A stretch of 64,000 bases of DNA from an uncultured Bacteroidales bacterium (GTDB lineage Bacteria > Bacteroidota > Bacteroidia > Bacteroidales > Paludibacteraceae): contig CALUNA010000010.1 in the NCBI GenBank assembly GCA_944321895.1, positions 45,989-109,988 on the forward strand. The letters are read 5' to 3'. A model generated the notes under the pieces. That model made no database searches, was not told the DNA's origin, and saw nothing but the letters and a program-made list of their open reading frames with translations. A program made the position numbers and the translations under genes. Within the stretch, counting starts at the first letter, position 1. Every line of letters starts with the position of its first letter. Shown piece by piece: positions 8,526 through 17,122 of this stretch.

Positions 8526-8563
8526 GGAGGACAAAACGGTTCTGGGCGCAGAATCGTACCTCC
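8526..8563 (+). promoter_or_regulatory. Stem-loop in the 5' leader of the RNase G gene
   Basis: GGAGG (8526-8530) pairs with CCTCC (8559-8563), and inside it CGGTTCT (8537-8543) pairs with AGAATCG (8550-8556) with one G-U pair. The helix lies 18 bases before the GTG start of the ribonuclease. It may be a site where the nuclease controls its own mRNA, as the rne leader hairpins do in E. coli. That role is inference. Confidence 0.5.
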
Positions 8564-8581
8564 TGTAAAAAAACAAGAAAA

Positions 8582-10150
8582 GTGACAAGCGAATTAGTAG
8601 TTGATGTTCAACCTTCCGAAATTTCGATTGCGCTGCTTGAAAACGGGCGTTTGGCCGAAGTAAACAGAGAAACCCGCGAACAGACCTATGCAGTGGGGAA
8701 TATCTATTACGGACGCGTGAAAAAAATTATGCCGGGTTTGAATGCAGCATTTGTGGACGTCGGTTACGGAAAAGACGCTTTCTTGCACTATCTTGATTTG
8801 GGTCCGACATTTGAAACCCTTTACCGTTACACCAAACAGGCAGTCAGCGACCGTAAAAAAACGCCTGTCATGAACAAGGTGAAGACACAGCCTGAACTGG
8901 GAAAAACGGGCTCCATTACGGAAGTCCTCTCAGTGGGGCAGGAGTTGCTTGTTCAGGTAACAAAAGAACCGATATCTACCAAAGGACCGAGGCTTTCGGC
9001 TGAAATATCCATAGCTGGCCGCTATCTGGTCCTGATACCTTTTGCAGAAAAAGTGTCGGTGTCAGCCAAAATAAGCTCAGAAGCAGAGCGCGTACGTCTG
9101 CGTAAACTGGTGCAAAGCATAAAACCCAAAGGTTTTGGGGTCATTATCCGCACAGTGGCAGAAGACAAAAAAGTGGCAGAACTCGACAACGAGTTGAAGA
9201 TATTGGTAAAACGATGGGAGGATGTAGTGGCAAAACTCCAGAAATCCCAGGCTGTTTCGCTTATTTCAGAGGAAATAGGCCGTACGATAGGCATAATCAG
9301 GGATATCTTTAATCCGACCTTCCAGCACATACACATTAACGACAAAGATGTGTTTGCCGAAGTCAGAGATTATGTGGAACTGATTGCACCCGATCGGAAA
9401 AACATAGTGAAATTATATACCGGTGAGCTGCCTATCTTCGACAATTTCGCCATTACCAAGCAGATGAAGACCGGCCTTGGACGTACGGTCTCTTTCAAAA
9501 ACGGAGCTTATCTGATTATAGAACATACGGAGGCCCTGCACGTGATAGACGTGAACAGTGGCAACCGCTCCAAATCGGATGATCAGGAAACAAACGCTTA
9601 TGAAGTCAATCTGGCCGCAGCGGATGAAATCGCCCACCAGTTGCGCTTGCGCGATATGGGAGGAATTATCGTTGTCGATTTTATAGACATGGTAAAACCA
9701 GAGCACAAACAGGGGCTGTATGACCATATGCGTGAAATAATGGAAAATGACAGGGCAAAACACAATATCTTGCAGTTGAGCAAGTTCGGCTTGATGCAAA
9801 TCACGCGTCAGCGTGTCAGGCCGGCAGTTGATATTGATGTGACGGAAACCTGTCCTACCTGTTTGGGTACACATAAGGTCCAGCCGACAATACTGTTTGT
9901 CGATGAACTGGAAGAAAAAATCAGATGGGCCGTCGAAAATACACGGAGAAAAGGACTCGTCTTATATGTCCACCCGTATGTAGAAGCCTATATTACCAAA
10001 GGTTGGCTCAAGTCCATTATACGCCGGTGGCGTCAGAAATACGGTCGCGTTCATGTCATTCCTTCGCAGAAACTCGGTTTCCTGCAATGGGAATTGTACG
10101 ATGACAATGGTAACAAGTTGGAACTGAAAAAAGAAAATGCAGGAAAATAA
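8582..10150 (+). CDS. rng: Ribonuclease E/G family endoribonuclease
   Basis: A single-strand-specific endoribonuclease of about 522 residues, RNase G length (no long disordered scaffold tail as in RNase E). It starts with GTG (MTSELVVDVQPSEISIALLE). The S1 domain is in the first 120 residues (GNIYYGRVKKIMPGLNAAFVDVGYGKDAFLHY). The DNase-I-like catalytic core carries HVIDVNSGN and GGIIVVDFIDM, the two aspartates that bind magnesium. The zinc-link cysteines are in TCPTCLG. The leader has a conserved-looking stem-loop, and a strong terminator follows at 10174. Confidence 0.93.
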   Translation: MTSELVVDVQPSEISIALLENGRLAEVNRETREQTYAVGNIYYGRVKKIMPGLNAAFVDVGYGKDAFLHYLDLGPTFETLYRYTKQAVSDRKKTPVMNKVKTQPELGKTGSITEVLSVGQELLVQVTKEPISTKGPRLSAEISIAGRYLVLIPFAEKVSVSAKISSEAERVRLRKLVQSIKPKGFGVIIRTVAEDKKVAELDNELKILVKRWEDVVAKLQKSQAVSLISEEIGRTIGIIRDIFNPTFQHIHINDKDVFAEVRDYVELIAPDRKNIVKLYTGELPIFDNFAITKQMKTGLGRTVSFKNGAYLIIEHTEALHVIDVNSGNRSKSDDQETNAYEVNLAAADEIAHQLRLRDMGGIIVVDFIDMVKPEHKQGLYDHMREIMENDRAKHNILQLSKFGLMQITRQRVRPAVDIDVTETCPTCLGTHKVQPTILFVDELEEKIRWAVENTRRKGLVLYVHPYVEAYITKGWLKSIIRRWRQKYGRVHVIPSQKLGFLQWELYDDNGNKLELKKENAGK

Positions 10151-10173
10151 TTTCTGTAACTGAAATTGAAAAA

Positions 10174-10214
10174 GGGGGATTGCCTGATTTGGTCAGAGCA
10201 ATCCCCCTTTTTTT
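10174..10214. terminator. Bidirectional intrinsic terminator between rng and kdsB
   Basis: GGGGGATTGC (10174-10183) pairs perfectly with GCAATCCCCC (10198-10207) around a 14-base loop, followed by seven T. On the other strand the hairpin is followed by a short T-run (complement of 10170-10173). It separates the convergent rng and kdsB genes. Confidence 0.93.
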
Positions 10215-10238
10215 CGTAACGAACGTCTTTCATTCTGG

Positions 10239-10985
10239 TCAGTCAATCAATTTTAAGGCTTTTTCCAGATCATCCGGCGTGTCTATGCCGATACTTTCTG
10301 CGGTTGAAATGCCGACTTTTATTTTGTAGCCGTTCTCAATCCAGCGCAATTGCTCCAATGATTCGGCCAGTTCCAGTGGCGACTGAGGCAAAGCGGTTAT
10401 TTCTGCCAGAATATCCGCACGGTAGGCGTACATGCCTATATGGCGGTAGTATTGATGTGACTGTAGCCACTCCGTATGGTGCACCCCGCGCTTGTAAGGA
10501 ATAATGGAGCGGCTGAAATATATGGCCTCGTGTGTCTTTTCGGAAAAAATGATTTTCGGATTGTTCGGATCAAACAGTTCATCGAACGTATTTTCCGGTC
10601 CGTAGGGCTTGGCCAGTGTCGCTATCTGTGTGTCTTTTGTGTCGAAACACGCCTTAATGGCCTCAATCTGTTCAGGTTGGATAAAGGGTTCATCGCCCTG
10701 GATATTGATAATGACATCTGCCCCGTATCCGCATTTCCGGTACGCCTCATAGCAGCGGTCGGTACCGCTACGGTGCTTGTCCGATGTCATAATGGCTTGA
10801 CCGCCGAAAGCAGCCACTGCATCAGCTATCCGTTGGTCATCCGTAGCAACGCAGATTTTGTCCAGTGATTTTTGCACCTGTTCATAAACCCTTTGTATCA
10901 TGGGCTTTCCCTTCATGTCGGCCAGAGGCTTGCCAGGAAAACGTGTTGAGGCATAACGTGCCGGTATGATTCCTATAAAATTCAT
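10239..10985 (-). CDS. kdsB: 3-deoxy-manno-octulosonate cytidylyltransferase
   Basis: Activates Kdo as CMP-Kdo for addition to lipid A. The 248 residues are the usual length. The nucleotidyltransferase loop is GIIPARYASTRFPGKPL. It also has VCVATDDQRIADA, the MTSDKHRSGTDRCYEA motif, IINIQGDEPFI with the metal-binding aspartate, and GMYAYRADIL. Its start overlaps the end of the nnrD gene by four bases (ATGA), so the two are translationally coupled although their functions are unrelated. Confidence 0.96.
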   Translation of the reverse strand: MNFIGIIPARYASTRFPGKPLADMKGKPMIQRVYEQVQKSLDKICVATDDQRIADAVAAFGGQAIMTSDKHRSGTDRCYEAYRKCGYGADVIINIQGDEPFIQPEQIEAIKACFDTKDTQIATLAKPYGPENTFDELFDPNNPKIIFSEKTHEAIYFSRSIIPYKRGVHHTEWLQSHQYYRHIGMYAYRADILAEITALPQSPLELAESLEQLRWIENGYKIKVGISTAESIGIDTPDDLEKALKLID

Positions 10986-11830
10986 GATTCCCGGATATTT
11001 AGTTGTTTTATTATGTCGGACGCAATCAATGCTTCCTGTTTTTTGTATTTGAGCACCATGTCGCCTGCTTTGCCGTGTATGAATACGCCTTTTGCGGCGG
11101 CTTCTTCCGGAGAGTAGCCTTGTGCCAGCAGTCCTCCTATGATTCCAGCCAGAACATCCCCGCTACCTGCTGTTGCCATGCCCGGATTCCCCGTTGTGTT
11201 TTTGTACAGTCTGCCCGATGGCACGGCAACCAGAGTTCCGGCACCTTTCAGCAGGATAACCAGTTTATGTGCTGTGGAGCGTTCCCGCAAAAGATGTATG
11301 CGCTCATCCGGATTTTCTGTCGTACCGAATAGTCGTTCAAATTCTTTAGGATGCGGTGTCAGTATCGTGCCGGGCGGAAGCAGGCCTAACCATGTTTTGT
11401 GGCTGGCTATCAGGTTCAATGCGTCGGCGTCCAAAACGCACGGGTGTTGTAGTCGCGGCAACAGGTCGGACAACATTTGTCCGGTCTGCTCGTTTGTGCC
11501 GATACCTGGTCCAATGACTAATGTGGTGTATTTGGCAATGTCACTGACACATGAAATGAAATTGTTTGCCTTATCCGACAAAAACATGGCTTCCGGCAAT
11601 GCTGTTTGCAGGATAATCCGGTTGCAGGCAGGACCATGTACGGAAACCATGCCGCAACCACTGCGCAAGGCTGCATGTGCGGCCAGCAGTGAAGCACCAG
11701 CCATGCCTTTGCTGCCGGCTACAACCAGCAGATGGCCCACTGTTCCTTTGTGTGCATTAATGGGACGCGGACGGTCAAGAAACATGCCTTCATGCAAAAA
11801 AATACAGTCTTTTTCAGCCGGATACAACAT
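10982..11830 (-). CDS. nnrD: ADP/ATP-dependent NAD(P)H-hydrate dehydratase, stand-alone
   Basis: Repairs hydrated NAD(P)H, regenerating the functional cofactor at the expense of ADP or ATP. This 282-residue protein contains only the ribokinase-like YjeF C-terminal domain: HKGTVGHLLVVAGSKGMAGA, the VIGPGIGTNEQ glycine turn, VLDADALNLI, ILTPHPKEFERLFG and the closing NPGMATAGSGDVLAGIIGGLLAQG. The N-terminal epimerase (NnrE) domain usually fused to it in Bacteroidales is absent. A TATATTTG -7 box only 27 bases before the start argues against a longer protein. It is the first gene of the nnrD-kdsB unit. Confidence 0.92.
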   Translation of the reverse strand: MLYPAEKDCIFLHEGMFLDRPRPINAHKGTVGHLLVVAGSKGMAGASLLAAHAALRSGCGMVSVHGPACNRIILQTALPEAMFLSDKANNFISCVSDIAKYTTLVIGPGIGTNEQTGQMLSDLLPRLQHPCVLDADALNLIASHKTWLGLLPPGTILTPHPKEFERLFGTTENPDERIHLLRERSTAHKLVILLKGAGTLVAVPSGRLYKNTTGNPGMATAGSGDVLAGIIGGLLAQGYSPEEAAAKGVFIHGKAGDMVLKYKKQEALIASDIIKQLNIRES

Positions 11831-11856
11831 GTGGTATTGTTTGTCGGATTGTGCGG

Positions 11857-11864
11857 CAAATATA
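11857..11864 (-). promoter_or_regulatory. -7 box of the nnrD-kdsB unit
   Basis: The minus strand reads TATATTTG, ending 27 bases before the nnrD start, and fixes that start close to 11830. Confidence 0.5.
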
Positions 11865-12008
11865 AGAATAAAAATCGAGTTGATATGACATGTATGGAAA
11901 GTGTTTTTTTGCGATAGTGTGCCATGCCCGGCAAGTTTTTTTTGCCGGCGGAGATTGTGGCCACTTTGTAAAAAAATAAAAAAATGCCGGATTGTTGGAC
12001 AAAATCAT

Positions 12009-12016
12009 TACCTTTG
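12009..12016 (+). promoter_or_regulatory. -7 box of the polyferredoxin/aldo-keto reductase/DUF1893 unit
   Basis: TACCTTTG matches TAnnTTTG and lies 64 bases before the start at 12080. The long A/T-rich stretch just upstream (11965-11985) could act as an UP-type element. No -33 TTTG is at the expected place. Confidence 0.5.
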
Positions 12017-12079
12017 TTGCTGTTATGGCAGGGTGGCCGTGAAATCGTTGCCGATAAATCAGATTATTAGTTTTAAGTT

Positions 12080-13579
12080 ATGTTGCGGAAAATCAGAAGA
12101 ACGCTTGCCGTTTTGTTTTTTGCATTGCTCACTTTGTTGTTCCTGGATTTTACGGGAACAATGCATGCATGGTTCGGTTGGCTGGCCGATATACAGTTTG
12201 TTCCGGCCGTGTTGGCTCTGAACCTGTTTGTCATTTTGTTTCTGGTTGTATTGACGTTGCTGTTCGGGCGTGTCTATTGTTCCGTTATTTGTCCGCTGGG
12301 CATATTTCAAGACATTGTATCATATGTCAGCGGTCTGCGGCGTCGCAAGCGGCATCGGTTTTCCTATTCCCCAGCGTTGGGCTGGCTACGTTATGTTTGC
12401 CTTGCCCTATTCGTCGTTTTGCTTTTGGCCGGATTCGTTTCATTCGCATCATTGCTTGACCCTTACGCGGCATACGGGCGCGTGGCTTCTCATTTGCTGG
12501 CACCGGTTTATCGTTGGGGAAACAATTTGCTGGCCGGTTTGGCCGAAAAATTCGACAGTTATGCTTTTTACAGTACGGAAATATGGCTGAAAAGCTTACC
12601 TGTGCTGGTTGTCGCTGTTGTCACCGTGATTGTATTGTGCATATTGGCGTGGCGGAACGGCCGCACATATTGCAATACGATTTGTCCGGTGGGGACGGTT
12701 CTGGGATTTTTGTCCCGCTATTCGCTTTTCCGTCCGGTCATAGATACGGAAAAATGCACACATTGCAAGTTATGTTCGCGGACATGCAAAGCATCGTGCA
12801 TAGATTCGGAAAATGCACAGATTGACTATTCACGCTGTGTGGCCTGTATGGATTGTCTGGATGCCTGCCGTCAGGGAGCAATCACGTACCGGAACCGGTT
12901 CCGGTCAGGAACGAGCATGGCGGACAAGACGGCAGATACGGGACAACCGGACAAGGAACGCCGCCGTTTTCTGTCAACAGCCATTCTGTTGGCTGCGTCT
13001 GCCACGTTGAAGGCTCAGGAAAAGAAGGTGGATGGCGGTCTGGCTGTTATTGAGGATAAAAAGATTCCGTTTCGTGCCACAGGTCTGACGCCTCCGGGTT
13101 CCTTGAGTGCGGAACATTTTGCGCAACATTGCACGGCATGCCAGTTGTGTGTTTCTGCTTGCCCTAATCAGGTTTTACGTCCATCAACCGGTTTGCACAC
13201 ATTCATGCAGCCGGAAATGTCCTACGAGCGTGGCTATTGCCGGCCCGAGTGCACCGAGTGTTCCGATGTTTGTCCGGCAGGAGCCATCCGCCCCATTACG
13301 GCAGCCGATAAGTCGGCTATCCAAATCGGACATGCCGTTTGGCTTGCCGACAATTGCGTGCCACTTACAGATGGAGTGGAGTGCGGCAATTGTGCGCGGC
13401 ATTGTCCGGTAGGAGCCATCAGCATGATACCGTCCGTTGCCGGTGATGCATCTTCTCCGAAAATACCGGTGGTCAATACGGAACGTTGCATTGGTTGCGG
13501 TGCGTGCGAAAACTTGTGTCCGGCGCGGCCGTTCAGTGCCATTTATGTGGAAGGTCATGAGGTGCACCGGACAATCTGA
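12080..13579 (+). CDS. Fused NapH/NapG-like membrane polyferredoxin with internal twin-arginine motif
   Basis: A 499-residue electron-transfer protein. Residues 1-200 hold four membrane helices, and two membrane-edge CxxxCP motifs (YCSVICPLG, YCNTICPVG) mark the NapH/NosR family. A cytoplasmic two-cluster ferredoxin follows (CTHCKLCSRTC and CVACMDCLDAC, about 225-260). At residues 294-298 the sequence ERRRFL is followed by a hydrophobic stretch and AQ, which looks like a Tat signal inside the chain. Beyond it lies a NapG/MauM-like polyferredoxin with four further Cys clusters (CTACQLCVSACP, CTECSDVCP, CGNCARHCP, CIGCGACENLCP). It probably carries electrons from the membrane pool to a periplasmic acceptor, most likely the reductase encoded 27 bases downstream. 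Confidence 0.85.
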   Translation: MLRKIRRTLAVLFFALLTLLFLDFTGTMHAWFGWLADIQFVPAVLALNLFVILFLVVLTLLFGRVYCSVICPLGIFQDIVSYVSGLRRRKRHRFSYSPALGWLRYVCLALFVVLLLAGFVSFASLLDPYAAYGRVASHLLAPVYRWGNNLLAGLAEKFDSYAFYSTEIWLKSLPVLVVAVVTVIVLCILAWRNGRTYCNTICPVGTVLGFLSRYSLFRPVIDTEKCTHCKLCSRTCKASCIDSENAQIDYSRCVACMDCLDACRQGAITYRNRFRSGTSMADKTADTGQPDKERRRFLSTAILLAASATLKAQEKKVDGGLAVIEDKKIPFRATGLTPPGSLSAEHFAQHCTACQLCVSACPNQVLRPSTGLHTFMQPEMSYERGYCRPECTECSDVCPAGAIRPITAADKSAIQIGHAVWLADNCVPLTDGVECGNCARHCPVGAISMIPSVAGDASSPKIPVVNTERCIGCGACENLCPARPFSAIYVEGHEVHRTI

Positions 13580-13606
13580 TTTTAAGGAAATGAAAATGAA
13601 GAAATT

Positions 13607-14992
13607 ATGAACGAAGAACATAAAAATGACATGAACCGGCGCGATTTCCTGAAAATCGTAGGTATCAGTGCAGCTACCAGCGCATCGCTATTTTACGGAT
13701 GTAACGGGAAAAACGGAAACACATCCGATGCAGCCGCGCAAACTCTCGTGCCAGATGACAAAATGACTTTCCGCACTTCCAAACGGGGAGACCGCGTCTC
13801 GTTGCTGGGATACGGTTGCATGCGTTGGCCAACCATGCCGGCTGCCGATGCATCGGGCAATGTCATTGATCAGGAGCAGGTAAATCGTCTGGTGGATTAT
13901 GCCATAGCGCATGGTGTGAACTATTTTGATACATCACCGGTGTACGTACAGGGATTTTCGGAGAAATCGACCGGAATTGCTTTGAAACGCCATCCGCGTG
14001 AAAAACTTTTCATTGCCACCAAACTGTCCAATTTTCAGAACAGCACGCGGAGCAATTCAATGGCTATGTATGAACAGTCGTTCAAGGACCTGCAAGTCGA
14101 TTACATTGACTATTATTTGTTGCATTCGGTTGGAAACGGAGGCATGGAAACTTTCCGTGCGCGTTATATTGACAATGGCATGCTGGACTTCCTGCTGGAA
14201 GAACGTGAAAAAGGACGTATCCGCAATCTGGGCTTTTCATTTCACGGCACGGTAGATGTTTTTGACCAGGTATTGGCTTTAGACGATTACGTGCATTGGG
14301 ATTTCGTACAAATCCAGATGAATTATGTGGACTGGCGGCACGCTTCCGGCCGTAATGTGAATGCGGAATATCTGTACGGTGAACTGGTAAAACGCGATAT
14401 CCCCGCCGTCATTATGGAACCCTTGCTGGGTGGCCGCTTATCCAATGTGCCGGAACATATCATGTTGCGCCTGAAGCAGCAGCGGCCTCAGGAAAGCGTT
14501 GCATCGTGGGCATTCCGCTTTGCCGGATCGTATCCGAACGTGCTTACCGTATTGAGCGGAATGAGCTATATGGAACATTTGCAGGACAACATACGTACCT
14601 ATTCGCCGTTGCAGCCGCTGACTGATGATGAAAAATTATTCCTGGAAGAAACGGCCCGGTTGATGATAAAATATCCGACAATTCCATGCAACGAGTGTCA
14701 GTATTGCATGCCTTGTCCGTATGGAATAGATATTCCATCTATTCTGGTGCATTACAACAAGTGTGTCAACGAAGGCAATATTCCGCGTAGCCGTCAGGAT
14801 GAGAATTATCGGAAGGCCCGGCGGGCTTACCTGGTCGGTTATGACCGGAGCGTACCGAAGCTGCGGCAGACAAACCATTGCATTGGTTGTGGACAATGTT
14901 CGCCGCATTGCCCGCAGAGTATTGATATTCCGAAGGAATTGCACCGAATAGACCGGTTTGTGGAACAGTTGAAACAAGGGACGTTGTCATGA
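13607..14992 (+). CDS. Exported aldo/keto reductase with C-terminal ferredoxin domain and Tat signal
   Basis: A 461-residue oxidoreductase. The N-terminus has a consensus twin-arginine motif (NRRDFLKIVG, residues 5-14), a weakly hydrophobic segment and a possible lipobox (LFYGC), so it is probably exported folded. The aldo/keto reductase barrel shows its catalytic tetrad: D and Y in NYFDTSPVY, K in FIATKL and H in YLLHSVG. Two C-terminal cysteine motifs (CNECQYCMPCP and CIGCGQCSPHCP, about 365-440) bind iron-sulfur clusters. Together with the preceding polyferredoxin it looks like the periplasmic end of an electron chain. The substrate is unknown. The stop overlaps the DUF1893 start by four bases. 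Confidence 0.88.
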   Translation: MNEEHKNDMNRRDFLKIVGISAATSASLFYGCNGKNGNTSDAAAQTLVPDDKMTFRTSKRGDRVSLLGYGCMRWPTMPAADASGNVIDQEQVNRLVDYAIAHGVNYFDTSPVYVQGFSEKSTGIALKRHPREKLFIATKLSNFQNSTRSNSMAMYEQSFKDLQVDYIDYYLLHSVGNGGMETFRARYIDNGMLDFLLEEREKGRIRNLGFSFHGTVDVFDQVLALDDYVHWDFVQIQMNYVDWRHASGRNVNAEYLYGELVKRDIPAVIMEPLLGGRLSNVPEHIMLRLKQQRPQESVASWAFRFAGSYPNVLTVLSGMSYMEHLQDNIRTYSPLQPLTDDEKLFLEETARLMIKYPTIPCNECQYCMPCPYGIDIPSILVHYNKCVNEGNIPRSRQDENYRKARRAYLVGYDRSVPKLRQTNHCIGCGQCSPHCPQSIDIPKELHRIDRFVEQLKQGTLS

Positions 14993-15399
14993 AGGAATTG
15001 ATTCGCCGTTTGCACGAGGGTGCGTATTCATGCATTGTTGCCAATGAAGGAAAAGTAGCTGTTTTTACACGCCGGGGAGTGATGGATTTGTACGAACTGT
15101 TGGTGAATGAGCCTGATTTTCTGCGGGGAGCGTCGGTTGCCGACAAGGTCGTCGGCAAAGGTGCGGCCGCGCTGATGCTGCTGGGAGGCGTGCAACGCTT
15201 ATATGCCGATGTCATTAGCGAACCCGCTTTGGGCTTGTTGGATAAAACCAATGTGGAAGTTTCTTACGGGCAGTTGGTGCAACATGTGCAGAACCGGACC
15301 AAGACGGACTGGTGCCCCGTGGAGAAATTGTGCTACGATTTGAACGATACGCGGGAAATGTTTGAAGCAATAGGCTCTTTTCTGGAGGCTCAAAAATAA
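14989..15399 (+). CDS. DUF1893 domain protein
   Basis: A 136-residue cytoplasmic protein matching DUF1893 by CIVANEGKVAVFTRRGVMDLYELL, ADKVVGKGAAALMLLGGVQRLYADVIS and the conserved late motif TDWCPVEKLC. It has a cytidine-deaminase-like look, but no function is known. Its start overlaps the aldo/keto reductase stop (ATGA), so the three genes from 12080 form one translationally coupled unit ended by the hairpin at 15400-15425. The two conserved cysteines in its last third could serve a redox or metal role in this iron-sulfur operon, but that is conjecture. Confidence 0.85.
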   Translation: MKELIRRLHEGAYSCIVANEGKVAVFTRRGVMDLYELLVNEPDFLRGASVADKVVGKGAAALMLLGGVQRLYADVISEPALGLLDKTNVEVSYGQLVQHVQNRTKTDWCPVEKLCYDLNDTREMFEAIGSFLEAQK

Positions 15400-15425
15400 C
15401 GGCGGTAATTATACCTGCCGGTTTT
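15400..15425 (+). terminator. Terminator of the polyferredoxin/AKR/DUF1893 operon
   Basis: CGGC-GGT (15400-15406) pairs with ACC-(T)-GCCG (15413-15420) with a one-base bulge and a six-base loop, followed by GTTTT. The T-run is short, so efficiency is uncertain. Confidence 0.6.
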
Positions 15426-15512
15426 GTGCGGCTGTATTTGTGCCCGTGTTGCAAGATGTGTCGAATTTGTAGAATCATCGGGAGGAACGGGGATTTTTTG
15501 AACAGGAATGAT

Positions 15513-15520
15513 TACTTTTG
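15513..15520 (+). promoter_or_regulatory. -7 box of the ECF-tatA-tatC unit
   Basis: TACTTTTG matches TAnnTTTG. Transcription would start near 15527, which makes the upstream in-frame GTG at 15426 unusable and supports the ATG at 15576 for the next gene. Confidence 0.55.
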
Positions 15521-15575
15521 TTGGGTAAAAACGAAATGCGGCAATATTCGTTTGCCGGCAGATAAAAATGGAAAT

Positions 15576-16085
15576 ATGGAAAAGATGGTTAATTTGTACG
15601 CATTGTCTTACAGCAATGTGAAAACTTATTGGTTGGCAGCTCTGTTCATAACGGGCAATGTCGTTCTGCCGCAATTGTGTCATTTGTTGCCACAAGGTGG
15701 TGCAGTATGGTTGCCGATTTATTTTTTTACGTTGGTTGGAGCATACAAATACGGCTGGAAGGTAGGGCTGCTGACAGCTGTTTTGTCTCCCTTGCTTAAT
15801 TCCTGGCTATTCGGCATGCCTCCTGCGGCGGCCTTACCGGTTATCTTGTTCAAGTCGATGGTATTGGCCATGGCAGCCGGTTTTGCGGCTTCTCGTTTCC
15901 GGAAGGCGGACATCTGGTCACTTGCCCTTGTCGTGCTGGGAAGCCAGTTTGCCGGTGCTCTTTTTGAATGGGCGCTTGCAGGGAAACTTTATGTAGCTTT
16001 GCAGGACTTCCGCACAGGTTTGCCTGGCATTCTTGTGCAGATTTTCGGCGGATATTTGTTAATTAATCATCTAATCAGGAAATAG
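15576..16085 (+). CDS. ECF-type transporter S component-like membrane protein
   Basis: About 169 residues, nearly all membrane-embedded, with five to six helices. The [38 protein letters not shown] region resembles the conserved core of energy-coupling-factor substrate-binding (S) subunits, which capture vitamins or metals for a shared EcfT/A1/A2 module. No ATPase or T component is adjacent, as usual for solitary S components. The substrate cannot be told, and I found no clear THI-element, cobalamin or other riboswitch in the short leader. The start at 15576 fits the promoter at 15513; 15585 is an alternative. Confidence 0.65.
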   Translation: MEKMVNLYALSYSNVKTYWLAALFITGNVVLPQLCHLLPQGGAVWLPIYFFTLVGAYKYGWKVGLLTAVLSPLLNSWLFGMPPAAALPVILFKSMVLAMAAGFAASRFRKADIWSLALVVLGSQFAGALFEWALAGKLYVALQDFRTGLPGILVQIFGGYLLINHLIRK

Positions 16086-16089
16086 GAAT

Positions 16090-16311
16090 ATGGCAGTTTT
16101 ATCAGCAATCTTATTATTCGGCAATATCGGAATACAGGAAATTCTTGTCATTGCGTTAATCATCCTGCTTTTGTTTGGCGGGAAAAAGATTCCCGAGTTA
16201 ATGAAAGGCCTTGGCAAGGGAATCAGAAGTTTTAAAGATGGAATGAAGGAGGTTGATAAGGACATAAAATCCGATGAAACGTCTGCAACAGGAAAGTCCA
16301 GGGAAGACTGA
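16090..16311 (+). CDS. tatA: Twin-arginine translocase subunit TatA/TatE
   Basis: The pore-forming Tat component: one N-terminal membrane helix ([17 protein letters not shown]), the [11 protein letters not shown] hinge, then an amphipathic helix ([16 protein letters not shown]) and a short charged tail, 73 residues in all. There is no separate TatB, giving the minimal TatAC arrangement. It lies 4 bases after the membrane protein gene and 10 bases before the preferred tatC start. Confidence 0.95.
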   Translation: MAVLSAILLFGNIGIQEILVIALIILLLFGGKKIPELMKGLGKGIRSFKDGMKEVDKDIKSDETSATGKSRED

Positions 16312-16321
16312 GCAAACGGAC

Positions 16322-17122
16322 ATGCCGGAGCAGGAAAATACTATGTCCTTTTGGGACCACCTGGATGTATTGCGGGCTGCTTTACTGAAAATTCTGGCGG
16401 TTACGCTGGTTTTCGGCATGCTGGCATTCCTTTTTAAGGATACGCTTTTTGCCATCATTCTGGCACCGAAAAGCAGTGACTTCATTGTTTATCGTGTGTT
16501 TCATGCCGTAGCCGTCAGGTTCGGGAGCGGAATGCCTGCTGACGATTTCACGGTCGATTTGATAAACACGGGACTGGCACGACAGTTCATCATACATATG
16601 AAGGCAGCCATGTATGTCGGGTTTCTGTTCGCTTCTCCGTATGCCTTGTTCCAGCTGTTCCGTTTTATTTCGCCTGCGCTTTATGTCGATGAGCGTAAAT
16701 ATGTAGTGCGGGTGGCCGGTAGCGGTTACTTCATGTTTGTTCTTGGAGTATTGTTCTGCTATTTCCTGCTTTTCCCGCTGACATTTCGTTTCCTGGGTAC
16801 ATATCAGGTGAGCGGGGAAGTCAGAAATCTGATTTCCCTTGATTCATACATGGGCACCCTGATTACAATGAGTCTGCTTATGGGAGCCGTATTTGAGATT
16901 CCGGTTTTGTGCTGGCTGTTTGCAAGATTGGGTTTCCTGACGGTTGCATTTATGCGACGTTACCGTAAACATGCGGTTGTCGCCATTTTGACTCTGGCTG
17001 CCGTAATTACACCTACGGCCGATATTTTTACCCTATCTTTGGTCTCGTTGCCCATGTGGCTGTTGTACGAGCTTAGTATTCTGATTGTCAAGCGTGCAGA
17101 ACATAAAAAAGAATGTGCGTGA
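16322..17122 (+). CDS. tatC: Twin-arginine translocase subunit TatC
   Basis: Receptor for twin-arginine signals. From the ATG at 16322, 10 bases after the tatA stop, it is 266 residues. An in-frame ATG at 16274 would overlap tatA by 38 bases. The family opening FWDHLDVLRAALLKI, six membrane helices, the periplasmic ISPALYVDERKY region with its conserved proline and glutamate-type residues, and FEIPVLCWLFARLGFLT are all present. An obvious substrate candidate, the aldo/keto reductase, lies 1.3 kb upstream. Confidence 0.95.
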   Translation: MPEQENTMSFWDHLDVLRAALLKILAVTLVFGMLAFLFKDTLFAIILAPKSSDFIVYRVFHAVAVRFGSGMPADDFTVDLINTGLARQFIIHMKAAMYVGFLFASPYALFQLFRFISPALYVDERKYVVRVAGSGYFMFVLGVLFCYFLLFPLTFRFLGTYQVSGEVRNLISLDSYMGTLITMSLLMGAVFEIPVLCWLFARLGFLTVAFMRRYRKHAVVAILTLAAVITPTADIFTLSLVSLPMWLLYELSILIVKRAEHKKECA

